From NCBI GenBank assembly GCA_938028845.1, contig CALIZJ010000255.1, positions 1 through 35,628 of the forward strand: a stretch of DNA of 35,628 nucleotides. Reading direction: 5' to 3'. This document shows positions 1 to 7,731 of this stretch, piece by piece; position 1 is the stretch's first letter, and each line of letters begins with the position of its first letter. The DNA is from an uncultured Blautia sp. (lineage in GTDB: Bacteria > Bacillota > Clostridia > Lachnospirales > Lachnospiraceae). The notes beneath the pieces are model-generated. The model was not told the DNA's origin, did not search any database, and worked only from the letters and a program-made list of their open reading frames with translations. The position numbers and the translations under genes are program-made.

Positions 1-1
1 T

Positions 2-622
2 ACCGTAAAAGGAGGGACCAGCTCCCAGCCGGGAGAGGAGAAGCCGGATATTACTGGTACGGTTCCTAAAATAACAAAGATTACTTTCAATTATAGTTCA
101 GCCGCTTTGTCCTGGAATAAGATGGAAGGCGCTGACGGCTATGTGATCTACACTTTAGAAGCTCCAAAGGGAAAAACTGTGCGGAAAAATGTGGGAAATG
201 TGTCTTCTGCCACATTAAAAGGCTTAAAGACTGGGCGGACCTATGCCATTAGGATCAGAGCTTATCAGAAAACTGACGGAAAAGTCCTCTACAGCAAATA
301 TAGTTCTGTGAAAAAAATCCAGCCGGCTCTTACTGTTCCTGGAATTTCTTCTGTAAAAAAATCCGGGACCAACAGAGTAAACCTTACCTTAAAACAAGTG
401 GCGGGAGCCAGCGGCTATGAAATTTATTACAGCGCCTCAAAAAAGGGAAAATATCAAAAAGCAGGCACGATCACAAATAATAGAACCAAGACATTCGTAC
501 ATAAAAGCACCAGCCTGAAAAAAGGCAGCACCGCCTGCTACAAGGTCCGCGCTTACCGTGTGGTGGAGGGGAAGAAGGTGTATTCGAAATATTCTCCTAT
601 AGCCAGCGTTCTTCTGTCGTAA
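2..622 (+). CDS. C-terminal part of a secreted/surface protein with two fibronectin type III domains (5' truncated by window edge)
   Basis: The frame is open from base 2 through the stop at 620-622, so the true start lies left of the window; the in-frame TTG at 107 falls inside the first domain and is not a start. After a Pro/Glu/Thr linker come two FN3-like domains of about 90 residues. Both carry the typical opening (VTKI/ISSVKK then a Trp or Leu strand), the central GAxGYxIY strand and the closing YxIRIRAY or YKVRAY strand followed by YSKYS. FN3 pairs like these usually end extracellular enzymes or adhesins of Clostridia and contribute spacing or wall/carbohydrate contact. No LPXTG motif or hydrophobic anchor follows, so this end is probably free. 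The catalytic or binding part, if any, is outside the window. Confidence 0.85.
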   Translation, partial: TVKGGTSSQPGEEKPDITGTVPKITKITFNYSSAALSWNKMEGADGYVIYTLEAPKGKTVRKNVGNVSSATLKGLKTGRTYAIRIRAYQKTDGKVLYSKYSSVKKIQPALTVPGISSVKKSGTNRVNLTLKQVAGASGYEIYYSASKKGKYQKAGTITNNRTKTFVHKSTSLKKGSTACYKVRAYRVVEGKKVYSKYSPIASVLLS

Positions 623-683
623 TATAATATTCTGTATTAGGAAACACGTTTTTATAGAAAAAGTATTTTTCTCAAAAAAGATA

Positions 684-712
684 TTGAAATTGTAGGGATA
701 TAGGGTTATAAT
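684..712 (+). promoter_or_regulatory. Sigma-A-type promoter of the FMN riboswitch-ribU unit
   Basis: TTGAAA at 684-689 and a perfect TATAAT at 707-712 are separated by 17 bases. Transcription would begin near 719, about 15 bases ahead of the riboswitch. Confidence 0.75.
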
Positions 713-733
713 AACCTACGAAAAAAGAAAATT

Positions 734-866
734 TCTTCGGGGCAGGGTGACTGGATCTGGATAAGAGAACAGAATTCCCTACCGGCGGTATAGTCCGCGA
801 GCCGCTTAGACGGTTGATTTGGTGAAATTCCAAAACCGACAGTATAGTCTGGATGAGAGAAGAACA
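734..866 (+). promoter_or_regulatory. FMN riboswitch (RFN element)
   Basis: The conserved RFN blocks occur in order: TTCGGGGCAGGGTG near 737-750, ATTCCCTACCGGCGG near 773-787, TAGTCCGCGAGCC near 790-803, GATTTGGTGAAATTCC near 816-831, ACCGACAGTATAGTCTGGATG near 835-855, and closing GAGAAGAA. These build the six-helix FMN aptamer. It stands between a good promoter and an intrinsic terminator and precedes a riboflavin-transporter-like gene. FMN binding is therefore expected to favour the terminator and shut transcription off when flavin is plentiful. One peripheral arm (about 750-772) is slightly extended. Confidence 0.95.
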
Positions 867-893
867 CGCTGAATTTTAGTATACGTGCTCATT

Positions 894-920
894 GCCCCGG
901 GAGGAGTCCCGGGGCTTTTT
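894..920 (+). terminator. Intrinsic terminator, expression platform of the FMN riboswitch
   Basis: A perfect 9-bp GC-rich stem (894-902 with 907-915, loop GGAG) is followed directly by TTTTT. It lies downstream of the aptamer and 135 bases before the ribU start, as expected for a transcriptional riboswitch. Confidence 0.9.
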
Positions 921-1054
921 ACTTTTTCAGAAAAGCACTTTCGCAGTTAAGGAAAAAGCTTTTTTGAAAATTCCAATGTAGAAATTTTCTTTTGTAACGG
1001 ATTTTCTCTGTGAGGAGAGAACCGCAAAGAATATTTCAAAAGGGAGAGGTTAAT

Positions 1055-1690
1055 ATGAGCGAACAAGTTTTAAAAAATCCAAATGTGATCCAAAGAAGCC
1101 GTACACGAACCATTACACAGATAGCCATGCTGGGAGCAGTAGCGGGAGTTTTGATGAATTTTGAATTCCCCATTCCGTTTTTGGCACCGTCTTTTTACCA
1201 GCTGGATTTTTCTGAAATTCCAGTCCTGGTAGGATCTTTTGCAATGGGCCCCGTAGCCGGCGTGCTGATTGAATTGGTTAAGATCCTGGTTCATCTGGTG
1301 ACGAAGGGAACCATTACGGCTGGTGTGGGAGATTTAGCAAACTTTTTATTCGGATGTGCCTACGTGATCCCTGCCGGACTGATCTATCGGTATCATTATG
1401 TAAAGAGCAGAAAACATGCGGTAGCAGGGATGGCAGTGGGAACAGTCCTGACCACGGCGCTGGCATGCTTTATGAATGCTTTTGTTTTGCTTCCTGCTTA
1501 CGGAAAAGCTTTTGGAATGCCTATTGAGTCCTTTATTGAGATGGGAAGCGCTGTTCACAGTTCTGTGGATAGTCTTCTGGGGTTTGTGGCACTTATCATC
1601 GTACCTTTTAATCTGTTTAAATACACCCTTACTTCTGTGATCGTATTCTTTATTTACAAGAGAATACGTGTCGTACTTCGGGGAGACTGA
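1055..1690 (+). CDS. ribU: ECF transporter S component for riboflavin (RibU)
   Basis: Substrate-binding membrane subunit of an energy-coupling-factor importer; it would work with a shared EcfA/EcfA'/EcfT module, which is not in this window. The 211-residue protein is strongly hydrophobic with about six membrane segments. It shows the family N-terminal pattern of a short cytoplasmic tail, then ITQIAMLGAVAGVLMNFEFPIPF and an LDFSEIPVLVGSFAMGPVAGVLIELVKIL stretch. I chose the ATG at 1055 because AGGGAGAGG at 1041-1049 is well spaced; the upstream in-frame GTG at 1010 has no such signal. The riboflavin assignment comes from the family pattern plus the FMN riboswitch directly upstream. The gene appears monocistronic, closed by the terminator at 1762. 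Confidence 0.9.
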   Translation: MSEQVLKNPNVIQRSRTRTITQIAMLGAVAGVLMNFEFPIPFLAPSFYQLDFSEIPVLVGSFAMGPVAGVLIELVKILVHLVTKGTITAGVGDLANFLFGCAYVIPAGLIYRYHYVKSRKHAVAGMAVGTVLTTALACFMNAFVLLPAYGKAFGMPIESFIEMGSAVHSSVDSLLGFVALIIVPFNLFKYTLTSVIVFFIYKRIRVVLRGD

Positions 1691-1761
1691 AGAACGTTGT
1701 CATTTTTATTCCTGTACGGATTGACAGGAAAGATACAAATTTAGGAAAAATATTTTTAAAG

Positions 1762-1800
1762 TTCAACTGCTGGTCCTGGGTCAGCAGTTGAATTTTTATT
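1762..1800 (+). terminator. Intrinsic terminator after ribU
   Basis: A perfect 11-bp stem (1762-1772 with 1782-1792) with a 9-base loop is followed by TTTTTATT. Confidence 0.9.
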
Positions 1801-2152
1801 GGAGCTTTCCTGTTTTGTCATTTAATATCCTATCTGTTACAAAATTCGTAAAATTCCTTTTGCCAATAAATCAAGAAGCATTTGTTTCTGCGGATTTCTT
1901 TCTATTATCCTGCACCATTTAAAGAAAAATTTTGGGGCTTATAAGTAGAGAGAATAAGAAAGATATTCTTAAAGTTTGAATACATAACCGCTTATAAAAT
2001 ATGAGGGTACTTTTTGTATATTCCATACAGTAAGATATACGGCAGGAAGTACTTGTAAGGAAGCTGGGATTTTGTTAGGATGGAAAGGAAGAACAGATGA
2101 CGGTCATGGATTTGTACATGATTATCCTATAAATTGTATGAGGAATGAGAAC
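1801..2152 (+). other. AT-rich intergenic stretch before the acetyltransferase
   Basis: No coding region is supported here. A possible weak promoter is TTGTAT at 2014-2019 with TATACG at 2036-2041 (16-base spacer), which would fit transcription of the gene starting at 2153. No stable hairpin or known RNA motif was recognised. Confidence 0.4.
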
Positions 2153-2626
2153 ATGGAATTGACTTATAAAAAAGCAACGCTGGAAGATATAGATTTACTT
2201 ACCGCAACGAGAGTGCAGGTGCTGAAAGCGGCGAATAAACTGGCTGACGGTACGGACATGGGTGAGGTGGAAAAACAATCTTATGCTTATTATCAAAAAG
2301 CCCTTTTGGATGGAACTCATATTGCGTATTTGATTTTTGATGGAGATCGTCTGGCAGGTACAGGAGGCGTCAGCTTTTTTCAGGTAATGCCCACTTACCA
2401 TAATCCAAGCGGAAAGAAAGCATATATTATGAATATGTATACTGCCTGTGAATACAGAAGGAAAGGAATTGCCTATAAAACTTTAGATATGCTTGTCAAA
2501 GACGCCAGGAGAAATGGAATTACCGCAATTTCCTTAGAAGCCACTGAGATGGGGAGACCTTTATATGAAAAATATGGCTTTATAAAAATGGAAACGGAGA
2601 TGGAGCTGCCGCAAGAAAAACTATAA
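2153..2626 (+). CDS. GNAT-family N-acetyltransferase
   Basis: A 157-residue single-domain protein of the Gcn5-related fold, which transfers the acetyl group of acetyl-CoA to an amine. N-terminal residues 1-15 form the usual first strand and helix (LTYKKATLEDIDLL). The acetyl-CoA pyrophosphate-binding motif A is visible as YTACEYRRKGIAYKTLDMLV, with the R/Q-x-x-G-x-G/A pattern at residues 102-107 (RRKGIA). The end, GRPLYEKYGF, matches the family's conserved C-terminal motif. I chose ATG 2153 because GAGGA at 2140-2144 sits 8 bases ahead; two upstream in-frame ATGs would add a tail unlike the family. The substrate cannot be told from sequence. It stands alone between two terminator regions. Confidence 0.85.
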   Translation: MELTYKKATLEDIDLLTATRVQVLKAANKLADGTDMGEVEKQSYAYYQKALLDGTHIAYLIFDGDRLAGTGGVSFFQVMPTYHNPSGKKAYIMNMYTACEYRRKGIAYKTLDMLVKDARRNGITAISLEATEMGRPLYEKYGFIKMETEMELPQEKL

Positions 2627-2676
2627 AGGGAGTAGTTTTTTGAAGCAGTAAGAGAGGGAGATATCTGTAATCCTCC

Positions 2677-2705
2677 TTGTATCTATGAATGGAATTGTGT
2701 ATAAT
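2677..2705 (+). promoter_or_regulatory. Sigma-A-type promoter of the dehydrogenase leader
   Basis: TTGTAT at 2677-2682 and perfect TATAAT at 2700-2705 have a 17-base spacer. A transcript from about 2712 would pass the hairpin at 2841-2867 before reaching the gene at 2904. Confidence 0.6.
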
Positions 2706-2730
2706 TAAAACCAGCAGAATTTGATACAGG

Positions 2731-2814
2731 ATGAAAGTGAGATATGAGAATGCTGAAAAAGACGGAGAGAAGCATTGGGATGAAGCCACGCTTTGGGGCT
2801 TATCATATTTATAA
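2731..2814 (+). CDS. Possible 27-residue leader ORF
   Basis: An ATG-to-TAA frame of 27 codons lies between the promoter at 2677 and the terminator at 2841. Its ribosome-binding site is weak: only ACAGG directly before the ATG. The peptide is charged and contains two Trp and two Tyr but no run of one amino acid, so classic amino-acid attenuation is not obvious. It may be chance; it is listed because of where it sits. Confidence 0.2.
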   Translation: MKVRYENAEKDGEKHWDEATLWGLSYL

Positions 2815-2840
2815 AACAGAATCATATGCCTGTAATTAGA

Positions 2841-2872
2841 AGGGAGCGGCGAAAAGCGCCGCTCCCTCTTTT
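2841..2872 (+). terminator. Intrinsic terminator or attenuator ahead of the D-2-hydroxyacid dehydrogenase
   Basis: A perfect 11-bp stem (2841-2851 with 2857-2867, loop AAAAG) is followed by CTTTT. Only 31 bases separate it from the next start codon and no promoter is visible in that gap. It may therefore attenuate the following gene rather than only end the preceding one. Confidence 0.8.
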
Positions 2873-2903
2873 GCACTATAAAGCAGCGAAGAGGAGATAG
2901 AAA

Positions 2904-3899
2904 ATGAAAATCACAGCTTATGAAGTGAGAAAAGACGAAGAAGAAAAGATGCACCAGGTGGCGGAAGCATGTGGGGTTAAGGAACTGGTGATTACGGAAA
3001 AACCCCTTACGATAGAGACATTGGATCTGGCAGAAGGAGCCGTGGGGGTTACAACTTTAGGGCAAAGCAAAATTAATGAAGAAATCTGCAGCCGTCTTCA
3101 GGAAATGGGAATCACAGGTTACTCCACAAGAACGATAGGTTATAATCATGTGGACTTAAATGCGGCTCAAAAGTACGGCATCCAGGTAAGCAATGCTTCC
3201 TATTCCCCTCATGGGGTGGCGGAGTATACGGTGATGATGCTTTTGATGAGTCTTAGGAAATATAAGCCTGCCTTATACCGGATCAATGTAAATGATTATT
3301 CTTTAGATGGATTAATTGGAGGAGAATTAAACGAGATGACCGTAGGGATCATCGGTACAGGGAAGATCGGAGAGACAGTGATCCAAAAGCTTTCCGGATT
3401 CGGCTGTAAAATATATGCCTATGATGTACAGGAAAAAGACAGTGTGAAGCAGTATGCCTCCTATGAGGATTTGGATACCATTTACAGAGAATGTGACGTG
3501 ATTTCTCTCCACACTCCTCTTTTGGATTCTACTTATCATATGATTGATGAGGACGCTATAAATAAAATGAAAAAGAATGTAATTCTGGTAAATTGTGCCA
3601 GAGGGGAACTGATGGACATTGAGGCAGTGATCCATGGAGTTGAAGAGGAAAAAATAGGTGCCGTGGCATTGGATGTTTTTGAAAATGAAAACGGCATTTA
3701 CCACCACGATAGGCGGACGGATATTATCAAAAACCGGGAGATGGCATATCTCCGTCAGTTTCCAAATGTAATTATGACCCAGCATATGGCATTTTATACG
3801 CAACAAGCTGTGGATAGTATGGTAAAATGTGGTATAGAAAGCCTTGCGGCTTTTGCAAAAGGCGAAGATTATCCTTACAGGCTGACTGGAGAGAGATAA
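2904..3899 (+). CDS. D-2-hydroxyacid dehydrogenase, D-lactate dehydrogenase/VanH type
   Basis: NAD-dependent cytoplasmic enzyme of 331 residues, expected to reduce a 2-oxoacid such as pyruvate to the D-hydroxyacid. The Rossmann dinucleotide site is VGIIGTGKIGE (GxGxxG at 151-156). The catalytic triad is complete: Arg233 in NCARGEL, Glu262 in DVFENEN and His294 in TQHMAFYT. The stretches GYNHVDLNAA, YSPHGVAEYT and FGCKIYAYD follow the D-LDH/VanH subgroup closely. VanH makes D-lactate for glycopeptide-resistant peptidoglycan, but no vanA/vanX-like ligase or dipeptidase lies nearby, so a fermentative D-lactate role is more likely. GAGGAG at 2891-2896 supports the start. It is preceded by the promoter-leader-hairpin arrangement at 2677-2872. 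Confidence 0.88.
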   Translation: MKITAYEVRKDEEEKMHQVAEACGVKELVITEKPLTIETLDLAEGAVGVTTLGQSKINEEICSRLQEMGITGYSTRTIGYNHVDLNAAQKYGIQVSNASYSPHGVAEYTVMMLLMSLRKYKPALYRINVNDYSLDGLIGGELNEMTVGIIGTGKIGETVIQKLSGFGCKIYAYDVQEKDSVKQYASYEDLDTIYRECDVISLHTPLLDSTYHMIDEDAINKMKKNVILVNCARGELMDIEAVIHGVEEEKIGAVALDVFENENGIYHHDRRTDIIKNREMAYLRQFPNVIMTQHMAFYTQQAVDSMVKCGIESLAAFAKGEDYPYRLTGER

Positions 3900-4032
3900 A
3901 CCGCTCTTGTTTTAGCTATCTGCTCTGGAAGAAATCAAAAAGGAAGACGCACTTTGAAAAAGGCGAAAGAGGTAAAGATAAGGAACAGCACTGCCGCAGG
4001 CTGGCATGAATTAGGAAAGAGAGGAAGAGAGA

Positions 4033-4641
4033 ATGGGACAGATCCACAGTGTGGAAAAACTGACAGACTGTAAATATGTGAATCTATATGCATTAAAAGC
4101 TACCAGTATTCATAATACGCCGGTATCCTATTATGTGGCATCCAGGGCAAAGGCGGTTAAGGAGCTGAAGCTGAAAACAAAGAAAAATACGCCGGATGGT
4201 GTGATCATCTACAGTGTCTACGGAGAGAAAAAGGACAAGGTAGTGCTGGTACGTCAGTATCGTTATACGCTGGATGATTATATTTATGAATTCCCTGCAG
4301 GGCTGGTGGAACCAGGAGAAGATTTCCATGAGGGAGCCGTTCGGGAAATGTTTGAGGAGACAGGGCTTACGCTGGAGCCTTTAAAGGTAGATCCGGCTTT
4401 TGAAAAGCCGTATTTTACCACCATTGGTATGACGGATGAATCCTGTGCTACGGTTTATGGATACGCAAGCGGCAGGATCAGTAAGGATGCCCAGGAAGAC
4501 ACGGAGGAAATCGAAGTGGTCCTTGCAGACAGAGACGAGGTGCGGAGGATTTTACGGGAAGAGAATGTGGCGATCATGTGTGCATATATGCTGATGCACT
4601 TTTTAAAGGATGAGGAGCCTTTTGGATTTTTAAAAGAATAA
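4033..4641 (+). CDS. Nudix hydrolase, ADP-ribose pyrophosphatase-like
   Basis: A 202-residue protein with a full Nudix box at residues 90-112: Gly90, Glu96, Arg104-Glu105, Glu108-Glu109, Gly111. It hydrolyses a nucleoside diphosphate linked to another group, with Mg2+ held by the Glu cluster. The VVLVRQYRYTLDDYIYEFPAGLVEPGE lead-in is typical of the ADP-ribose pyrophosphatase (NudF-like) branch. The start has GAGGAAGAG just upstream. It is 133 bases after the dehydrogenase and 14 bases before the next gene, suggesting co-transcription with the latter. Substrate specificity is inferred from subgroup resemblance only. Confidence 0.88.
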   Translation: MGQIHSVEKLTDCKYVNLYALKATSIHNTPVSYYVASRAKAVKELKLKTKKNTPDGVIIYSVYGEKKDKVVLVRQYRYTLDDYIYEFPAGLVEPGEDFHEGAVREMFEETGLTLEPLKVDPAFEKPYFTTIGMTDESCATVYGYASGRISKDAQEDTEEIEVVLADRDEVRRILREENVAIMCAYMLMHFLKDEEPFGFLKE

Positions 4642-4655
4642 GGAGGAGGTTAAAA

Positions 4656-5774
4656 ATGGAGCAGAGAAGATTAAAAACGGCTGTAGTGGGGTGCGGATCT
4701 ATCAGCGGGATTTATTTAAGCAATATGACGGAGCGGTTTACCAATCTTGAGGTGGTGGCATGCTGTGCCAGGGGAATGGAAAGCGCCAAAAGACGGGCGA
4801 AAGAGTTTGGTATCCGGGCATGCACCTATGAGGAGATATTAAAGGATGGGGAGATTGAGCTGGTAGTGATCCTGACTCCGGCACCGACCCATTATGAGCT
4901 GATCCGAAAGGCGCTGGAAGCCGGAAAGCATGTCTATACAGAAAAGACAATGACCATTGACCAAAAGAGCGCGAAAGAATTGGTAGAGCTTTCAAACCAA
5001 AAAGGACTGTATCTGGGGTCGGCTCCGGATACTTTTCTGGGAAGCTCCCTGCAGACAGCACGAAGGGCCATTGACGAAGGGATGATCGGAGAGGTCACTT
5101 CTTTTACGGCAAATGCCAACCGTAACCTGGATATCCTGGCTGGTGCCCATGAATTTCTGCGTATGCCTGGAGGTGGAATCGGATATGATTACGGGGTGTA
5201 TTATCTGACTGCCCTGGTGAGCCTTTTAGGCCCGGCAAGGAGCGTGGCTGCCAGAGTGAAAAACAGGAAGGAAGTCCGCATAAATGCTTTTAAAGAAAGC
5301 CCGGAATATGGGCAGGAATTTGTTTATCCTAATGAAAGCCAGGTTATGGCGATCCTGGAAATGGAAAATGGTATAACCGGTAATTTCCAGTTAAACGGAG
5401 ACTGCGTCAGGGGAGATCTGGCGGTGTTTTATATCTACGGCACGAAAGGAATCCTAAAACTTACGGATCCTAATCAGTTTGGGGGAACTGTGGAGTTTAT
5501 TCCCGGAGAAGGCGGGGAAATTATAAAACTTAGGAATGAGCTGCCTTATTCTGAAAACAGCAGAGGTGTTGGAGTTGCGGAAATGGCGGACGCCATACTG
5601 GAGGGAAGAAAAAATCTTGCCAGCAAGGAGCTGGCTTACCATGTGCTGGATATTATCGAGCAGATGATGAAAAGCAGTGAGACAGGAAGCTTCTGCCCGG
5701 TGAGCTCTTCCTGTGAACGGCCGGAGGTGTTTACAGACGGGGGAAGGCTTATGAGAAAGGAAAAGATGATATAG
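4656..5774 (+). CDS. Gfo/Idh/MocA family NAD(P)-dependent oxidoreductase
   Basis: A 372-residue protein with the N-terminal Rossmann fold (AVVGCGSISG, nucleotide loop at 12-17) and the family signature GKHVYTEKTMT; residues 96-98 are EKT where most members have EKP, and the Lys is the catalytic or cofactor-contact residue. The C-terminal substrate domain has MPGGGIGYDYGVYYLTAL, equivalent to the GGGxxxDxGxH motif but with Tyr in the usual His position, so the reaction may differ from standard sugar dehydrogenases. Family members oxidise or reduce sugars, inositols or related polyols. AGGAGG lies 9 bases before the ATG. It follows the Nudix gene closely and ends at a strong terminator. Confidence 0.85.
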   Translation: MEQRRLKTAVVGCGSISGIYLSNMTERFTNLEVVACCARGMESAKRRAKEFGIRACTYEEILKDGEIELVVILTPAPTHYELIRKALEAGKHVYTEKTMTIDQKSAKELVELSNQKGLYLGSAPDTFLGSSLQTARRAIDEGMIGEVTSFTANANRNLDILAGAHEFLRMPGGGIGYDYGVYYLTALVSLLGPARSVAARVKNRKEVRINAFKESPEYGQEFVYPNESQVMAILEMENGITGNFQLNGDCVRGDLAVFYIYGTKGILKLTDPNQFGGTVEFIPGEGGEIIKLRNELPYSENSRGVGVAEMADAILEGRKNLASKELAYHVLDIIEQMMKSSETGSFCPVSSSCERPEVFTDGGRLMRKEKMI

Positions 5775-5809
5775 TTGAAAGGAAGACGGTATGTTCTTCT
5801 TAATATGAT

Positions 5810-5853
5810 AGCCCGCACAACAGGCGGTTTCGCCTGTCTGCGGGCTTTTTTTT
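5810..5853. terminator. Terminator between the convergent oxidoreductase and rsmF genes
   Basis: GCCCGCA (5811-5817) pairs with TGCGGGC (5839-5845) around an inner ACAGGCG/CGCCTGT stem, followed on the plus strand by an eight-T run. The minus-strand rsmF stop codon lies at 5853-5855, so the hairpin is placed to serve both genes, though the T run is only on the plus side. Confidence 0.85.
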
Positions 5854-7256
5854 CAAATTCTCCATCCTGCCGGATATTTATTTTTTAAAATATGATTCAC
5901 CAGCTTTCCAAATCCCAGGGGATATCCTTCTACGCACAAAAGATGCCAGCCTTTGGAGGCCAAAGCCTCCGAAGGTGCGATTTCCAAAGTCTCGCCTTTT
6001 AAGTACCGTTCCAGCCGTTCATCCCCAAGAGGCAGTGAAATTACCGCTTTTGCCTCCCCTTTTCGGATGGCAAGCGCCAGAGGCTGGGATGGCTCGAAAC
6101 GGTTCTTTTTTAAGTCGCCCAGGTAAAGTCCGTTCCGCAGGAAATTTAAACCCCGCAGCTTTAAATCTACAGGGGGCAGGTAATATACCTTGTCTCCGCG
6201 CACTTCTGTACGGCTCCAGTCAAAGGGCTGTCCGCCAAGAGCGGTAAGTCCGATTTCCTGAAAGAATGCTTCTATCCATTTCCGTGCATCTTTAGAAGGT
6301 TCCCTGCGGGAAGCCGGCGGTTCCATAAGGGAATATCCTGGCTTTTGCAAAAGCGCCATAAAATGTCCTTCCCCCTTCAGTTTATGAGGAAAGATCCGCA
6401 CGCATCGGCGAAGTGCCTCTTCTCCATTACCCCAGGCGGGAACTCCGGGAGAGAAGCCCTCATAATCCGGCAGGGGCAGCAATTCTGCCTCAGGGTGGTG
6501 AGAAAGCAGATGAGAGATTACTTCCTCGTCCTCACAAGGGGCAAACGTACAGGTGGAATACAAAAGCATCCCGCCCGGACGGAGCATGTCCCAGGCTGTT
6601 AAAAGCAGATCCTTTTGTATCTGAGAAAGCTTCTCGGATTTTTCCGGACTCCAGTCTTTGGCAAGGGCTTCTTCTTTCCGGAACATCCCTTCCCCGGAGC
6701 AGGGCGCGTCTAAAAGTATTTTATGAAAATATCCCGGAAAAGCCTTCCCAAGCTTTTCCGGCGGTTCGCTTAATATACATACATTGGGGATTCCAAAAAG
6801 TTCTATATTCCGAAGCAATGCCCGAGCCCTTGATGTACTGATATCGTTGGCTGCAAGAACTCCTTTTCCCTTAAGCTTAGCCCCCAAAGCCGTAGCTTTT
6901 CCCCCGGGAGCCGCACAAAGATCCAGCACATATTCTCCTGGATTGACAGGCAGACATTCCGCCGGCGTCATAGCGCTTGGCTCCTGCAGATAATAAAGCC
7001 CCGCCTGATAAAAAGGACATCTGGAAGGCCTGCTTTCTTCCTTATAAAAATATCCATTCCCTATCCAGGGAATTCGCTCTGCGGCAAAAGGCACGATTTT
7101 CTCAAATTCTTCACATGCAATCTTTTCTTCATTCACCCGCAGCCCAAAGGTTCTCTCGTCCCCATAACTGTTCAAAAAATCTTCAAATTCATCCCCCAGC
7201 ATCCCCTTCATCCTATCCAGGAATTCCCCCGGAATTTTCTTCAGCTTTTCATCCAT
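5853..7256 (-). CDS. rsmF: 16S rRNA m5C methyltransferase, RsmF/RsmB (NOL1/NOP2/Sun) family
   Basis: SAM-dependent RNA cytosine-C5 methyltransferase of 467 residues. The SAM loop is DLCAAPGGK at 112-120. Motif IV is DAPCSGEG (Cys186) and motif VI is YSTCTF (Cys236); the two Cys give the nucleophile and release residues of this family. The C-terminal region (about 300-467) with YYLPPVDLKLRGLNFLRNGLYLGDLKKNRFEPS fits the RsmF-type RNA-binding extension, including a PUA-like end. The start at 7256 (MDEKLKKIPGEFL) has GAGG 8 bases ahead. A longer open frame up to 7412 would add a hydrophobic tail not expected in a cytosolic rRNA enzyme. The position C1407 is inferred from family; a closely related site is possible. 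Confidence 0.88.
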   Translation of the reverse strand: MDEKLKKIPGEFLDRMKGMLGDEFEDFLNSYGDERTFGLRVNEEKIACEEFEKIVPFAAERIPWIGNGYFYKEESRPSRCPFYQAGLYYLQEPSAMTPAECLPVNPGEYVLDLCAAPGGKATALGAKLKGKGVLAANDISTSRARALLRNIELFGIPNVCILSEPPEKLGKAFPGYFHKILLDAPCSGEGMFRKEEALAKDWSPEKSEKLSQIQKDLLLTAWDMLRPGGMLLYSTCTFAPCEDEEVISHLLSHHPEAELLPLPDYEGFSPGVPAWGNGEEALRRCVRIFPHKLKGEGHFMALLQKPGYSLMEPPASRREPSKDARKWIEAFFQEIGLTALGGQPFDWSRTEVRGDKVYYLPPVDLKLRGLNFLRNGLYLGDLKKNRFEPSQPLALAIRKGEAKAVISLPLGDERLERYLKGETLEIAPSEALASKGWHLLCVEGYPLGFGKLVNHILKNKYPAGWRI

Positions 7257-7639
7257 CCCATAATCCTCACTTTCCTCAGCTTCCCCCATTATACCCCAAC
7301 TCCCACAAAAACACACCCACAATTTCCCATATCCACAAATAAACCCTATAAACCCACCCAAAAGCGAACCAATATAAAGAGGTATGCACAAAAACCATAT
7401 CCTATCAGCCATCCCCCTTACGAAAATATAACATCATTTAAATCTAATAAAATTTACCTCCCACCTCTCCACCCTCAAGCTACCCTCCCCACCCCTACCT
7501 CCTTCCCACATTCCACAACCTCGCTCCCCTTGCGTGCCCAAGAAGGGGGTGTTTGAGGGGGACCTTCGGACTTCGCAACTCTGAGATGGTCCCCCTCAAG
7601 GTCTTCCCCCCAATTCTCCCAGAATCCCCCCAAATACTA
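7257..7639. other. Intergenic region between divergent rsmF and padR, strongly C-rich on the plus strand
   Basis: No gene is supported. The plus strand from about 7300 to 7630 has long runs of C and very few G, unlike the flanking genes. The only clear structure is the inverted repeat at 7553-7599, listed separately. I could not pick a clear rsmF promoter by eye. Confidence 0.5.
7553..7599. repeat. Long perfect inverted repeat, function unknown
   Basis: TTGAGGGGGACC (7553-7564) and GGTCCCCCTCAA (7588-7599) form a 12-bp perfect stem around a 23-base loop. Weaker pairing continues outward (GGGGG at 7545-7549 with CCCCC at 7606-7610). No T run follows on either strand, so it is not a simple terminator. 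Confidence 0.6.
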
Positions 7640-7669
7640 TTGACAAAACTATATTATATGTTATATAGT
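7640..7669 (+). promoter_or_regulatory. padR operon promoter with embedded palindrome (probable PadR operator)
   Basis: Perfect TTGACA at 7640-7645 and TATAGT at 7664-7669 are 18 bases apart. A dyad, ACTATAT (7648-7654) and ATATAGT (7663-7669) with an 8-base centre, covers the spacer and the -10 box. PadR proteins bind such dyads and commonly repress their own operon; autoregulation here is inferred. Confidence 0.65.
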
Positions 7670-7731
7670 ATTATTAAACAAATAATATTATAAATCCATA
7701 TAATAATACACAACCCCAAAGGAGTGATCAC

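Noticed and set aside
2904..3899. Glycopeptide-resistance vanH gene
   Set aside because: The sequence is VanH-like, but no D-Ala-D-Lac ligase, VanX or VanRS genes are nearby; a metabolic D-lactate dehydrogenase is more likely.
6345..7342. Several open frames on the plus strand opposite rsmF
   Set aside because: They lie antisense to a gene with intact catalytic motifs, have no ribosome-binding sites and show Pro/Arg/Ser-rich composition typical of shadow frames.
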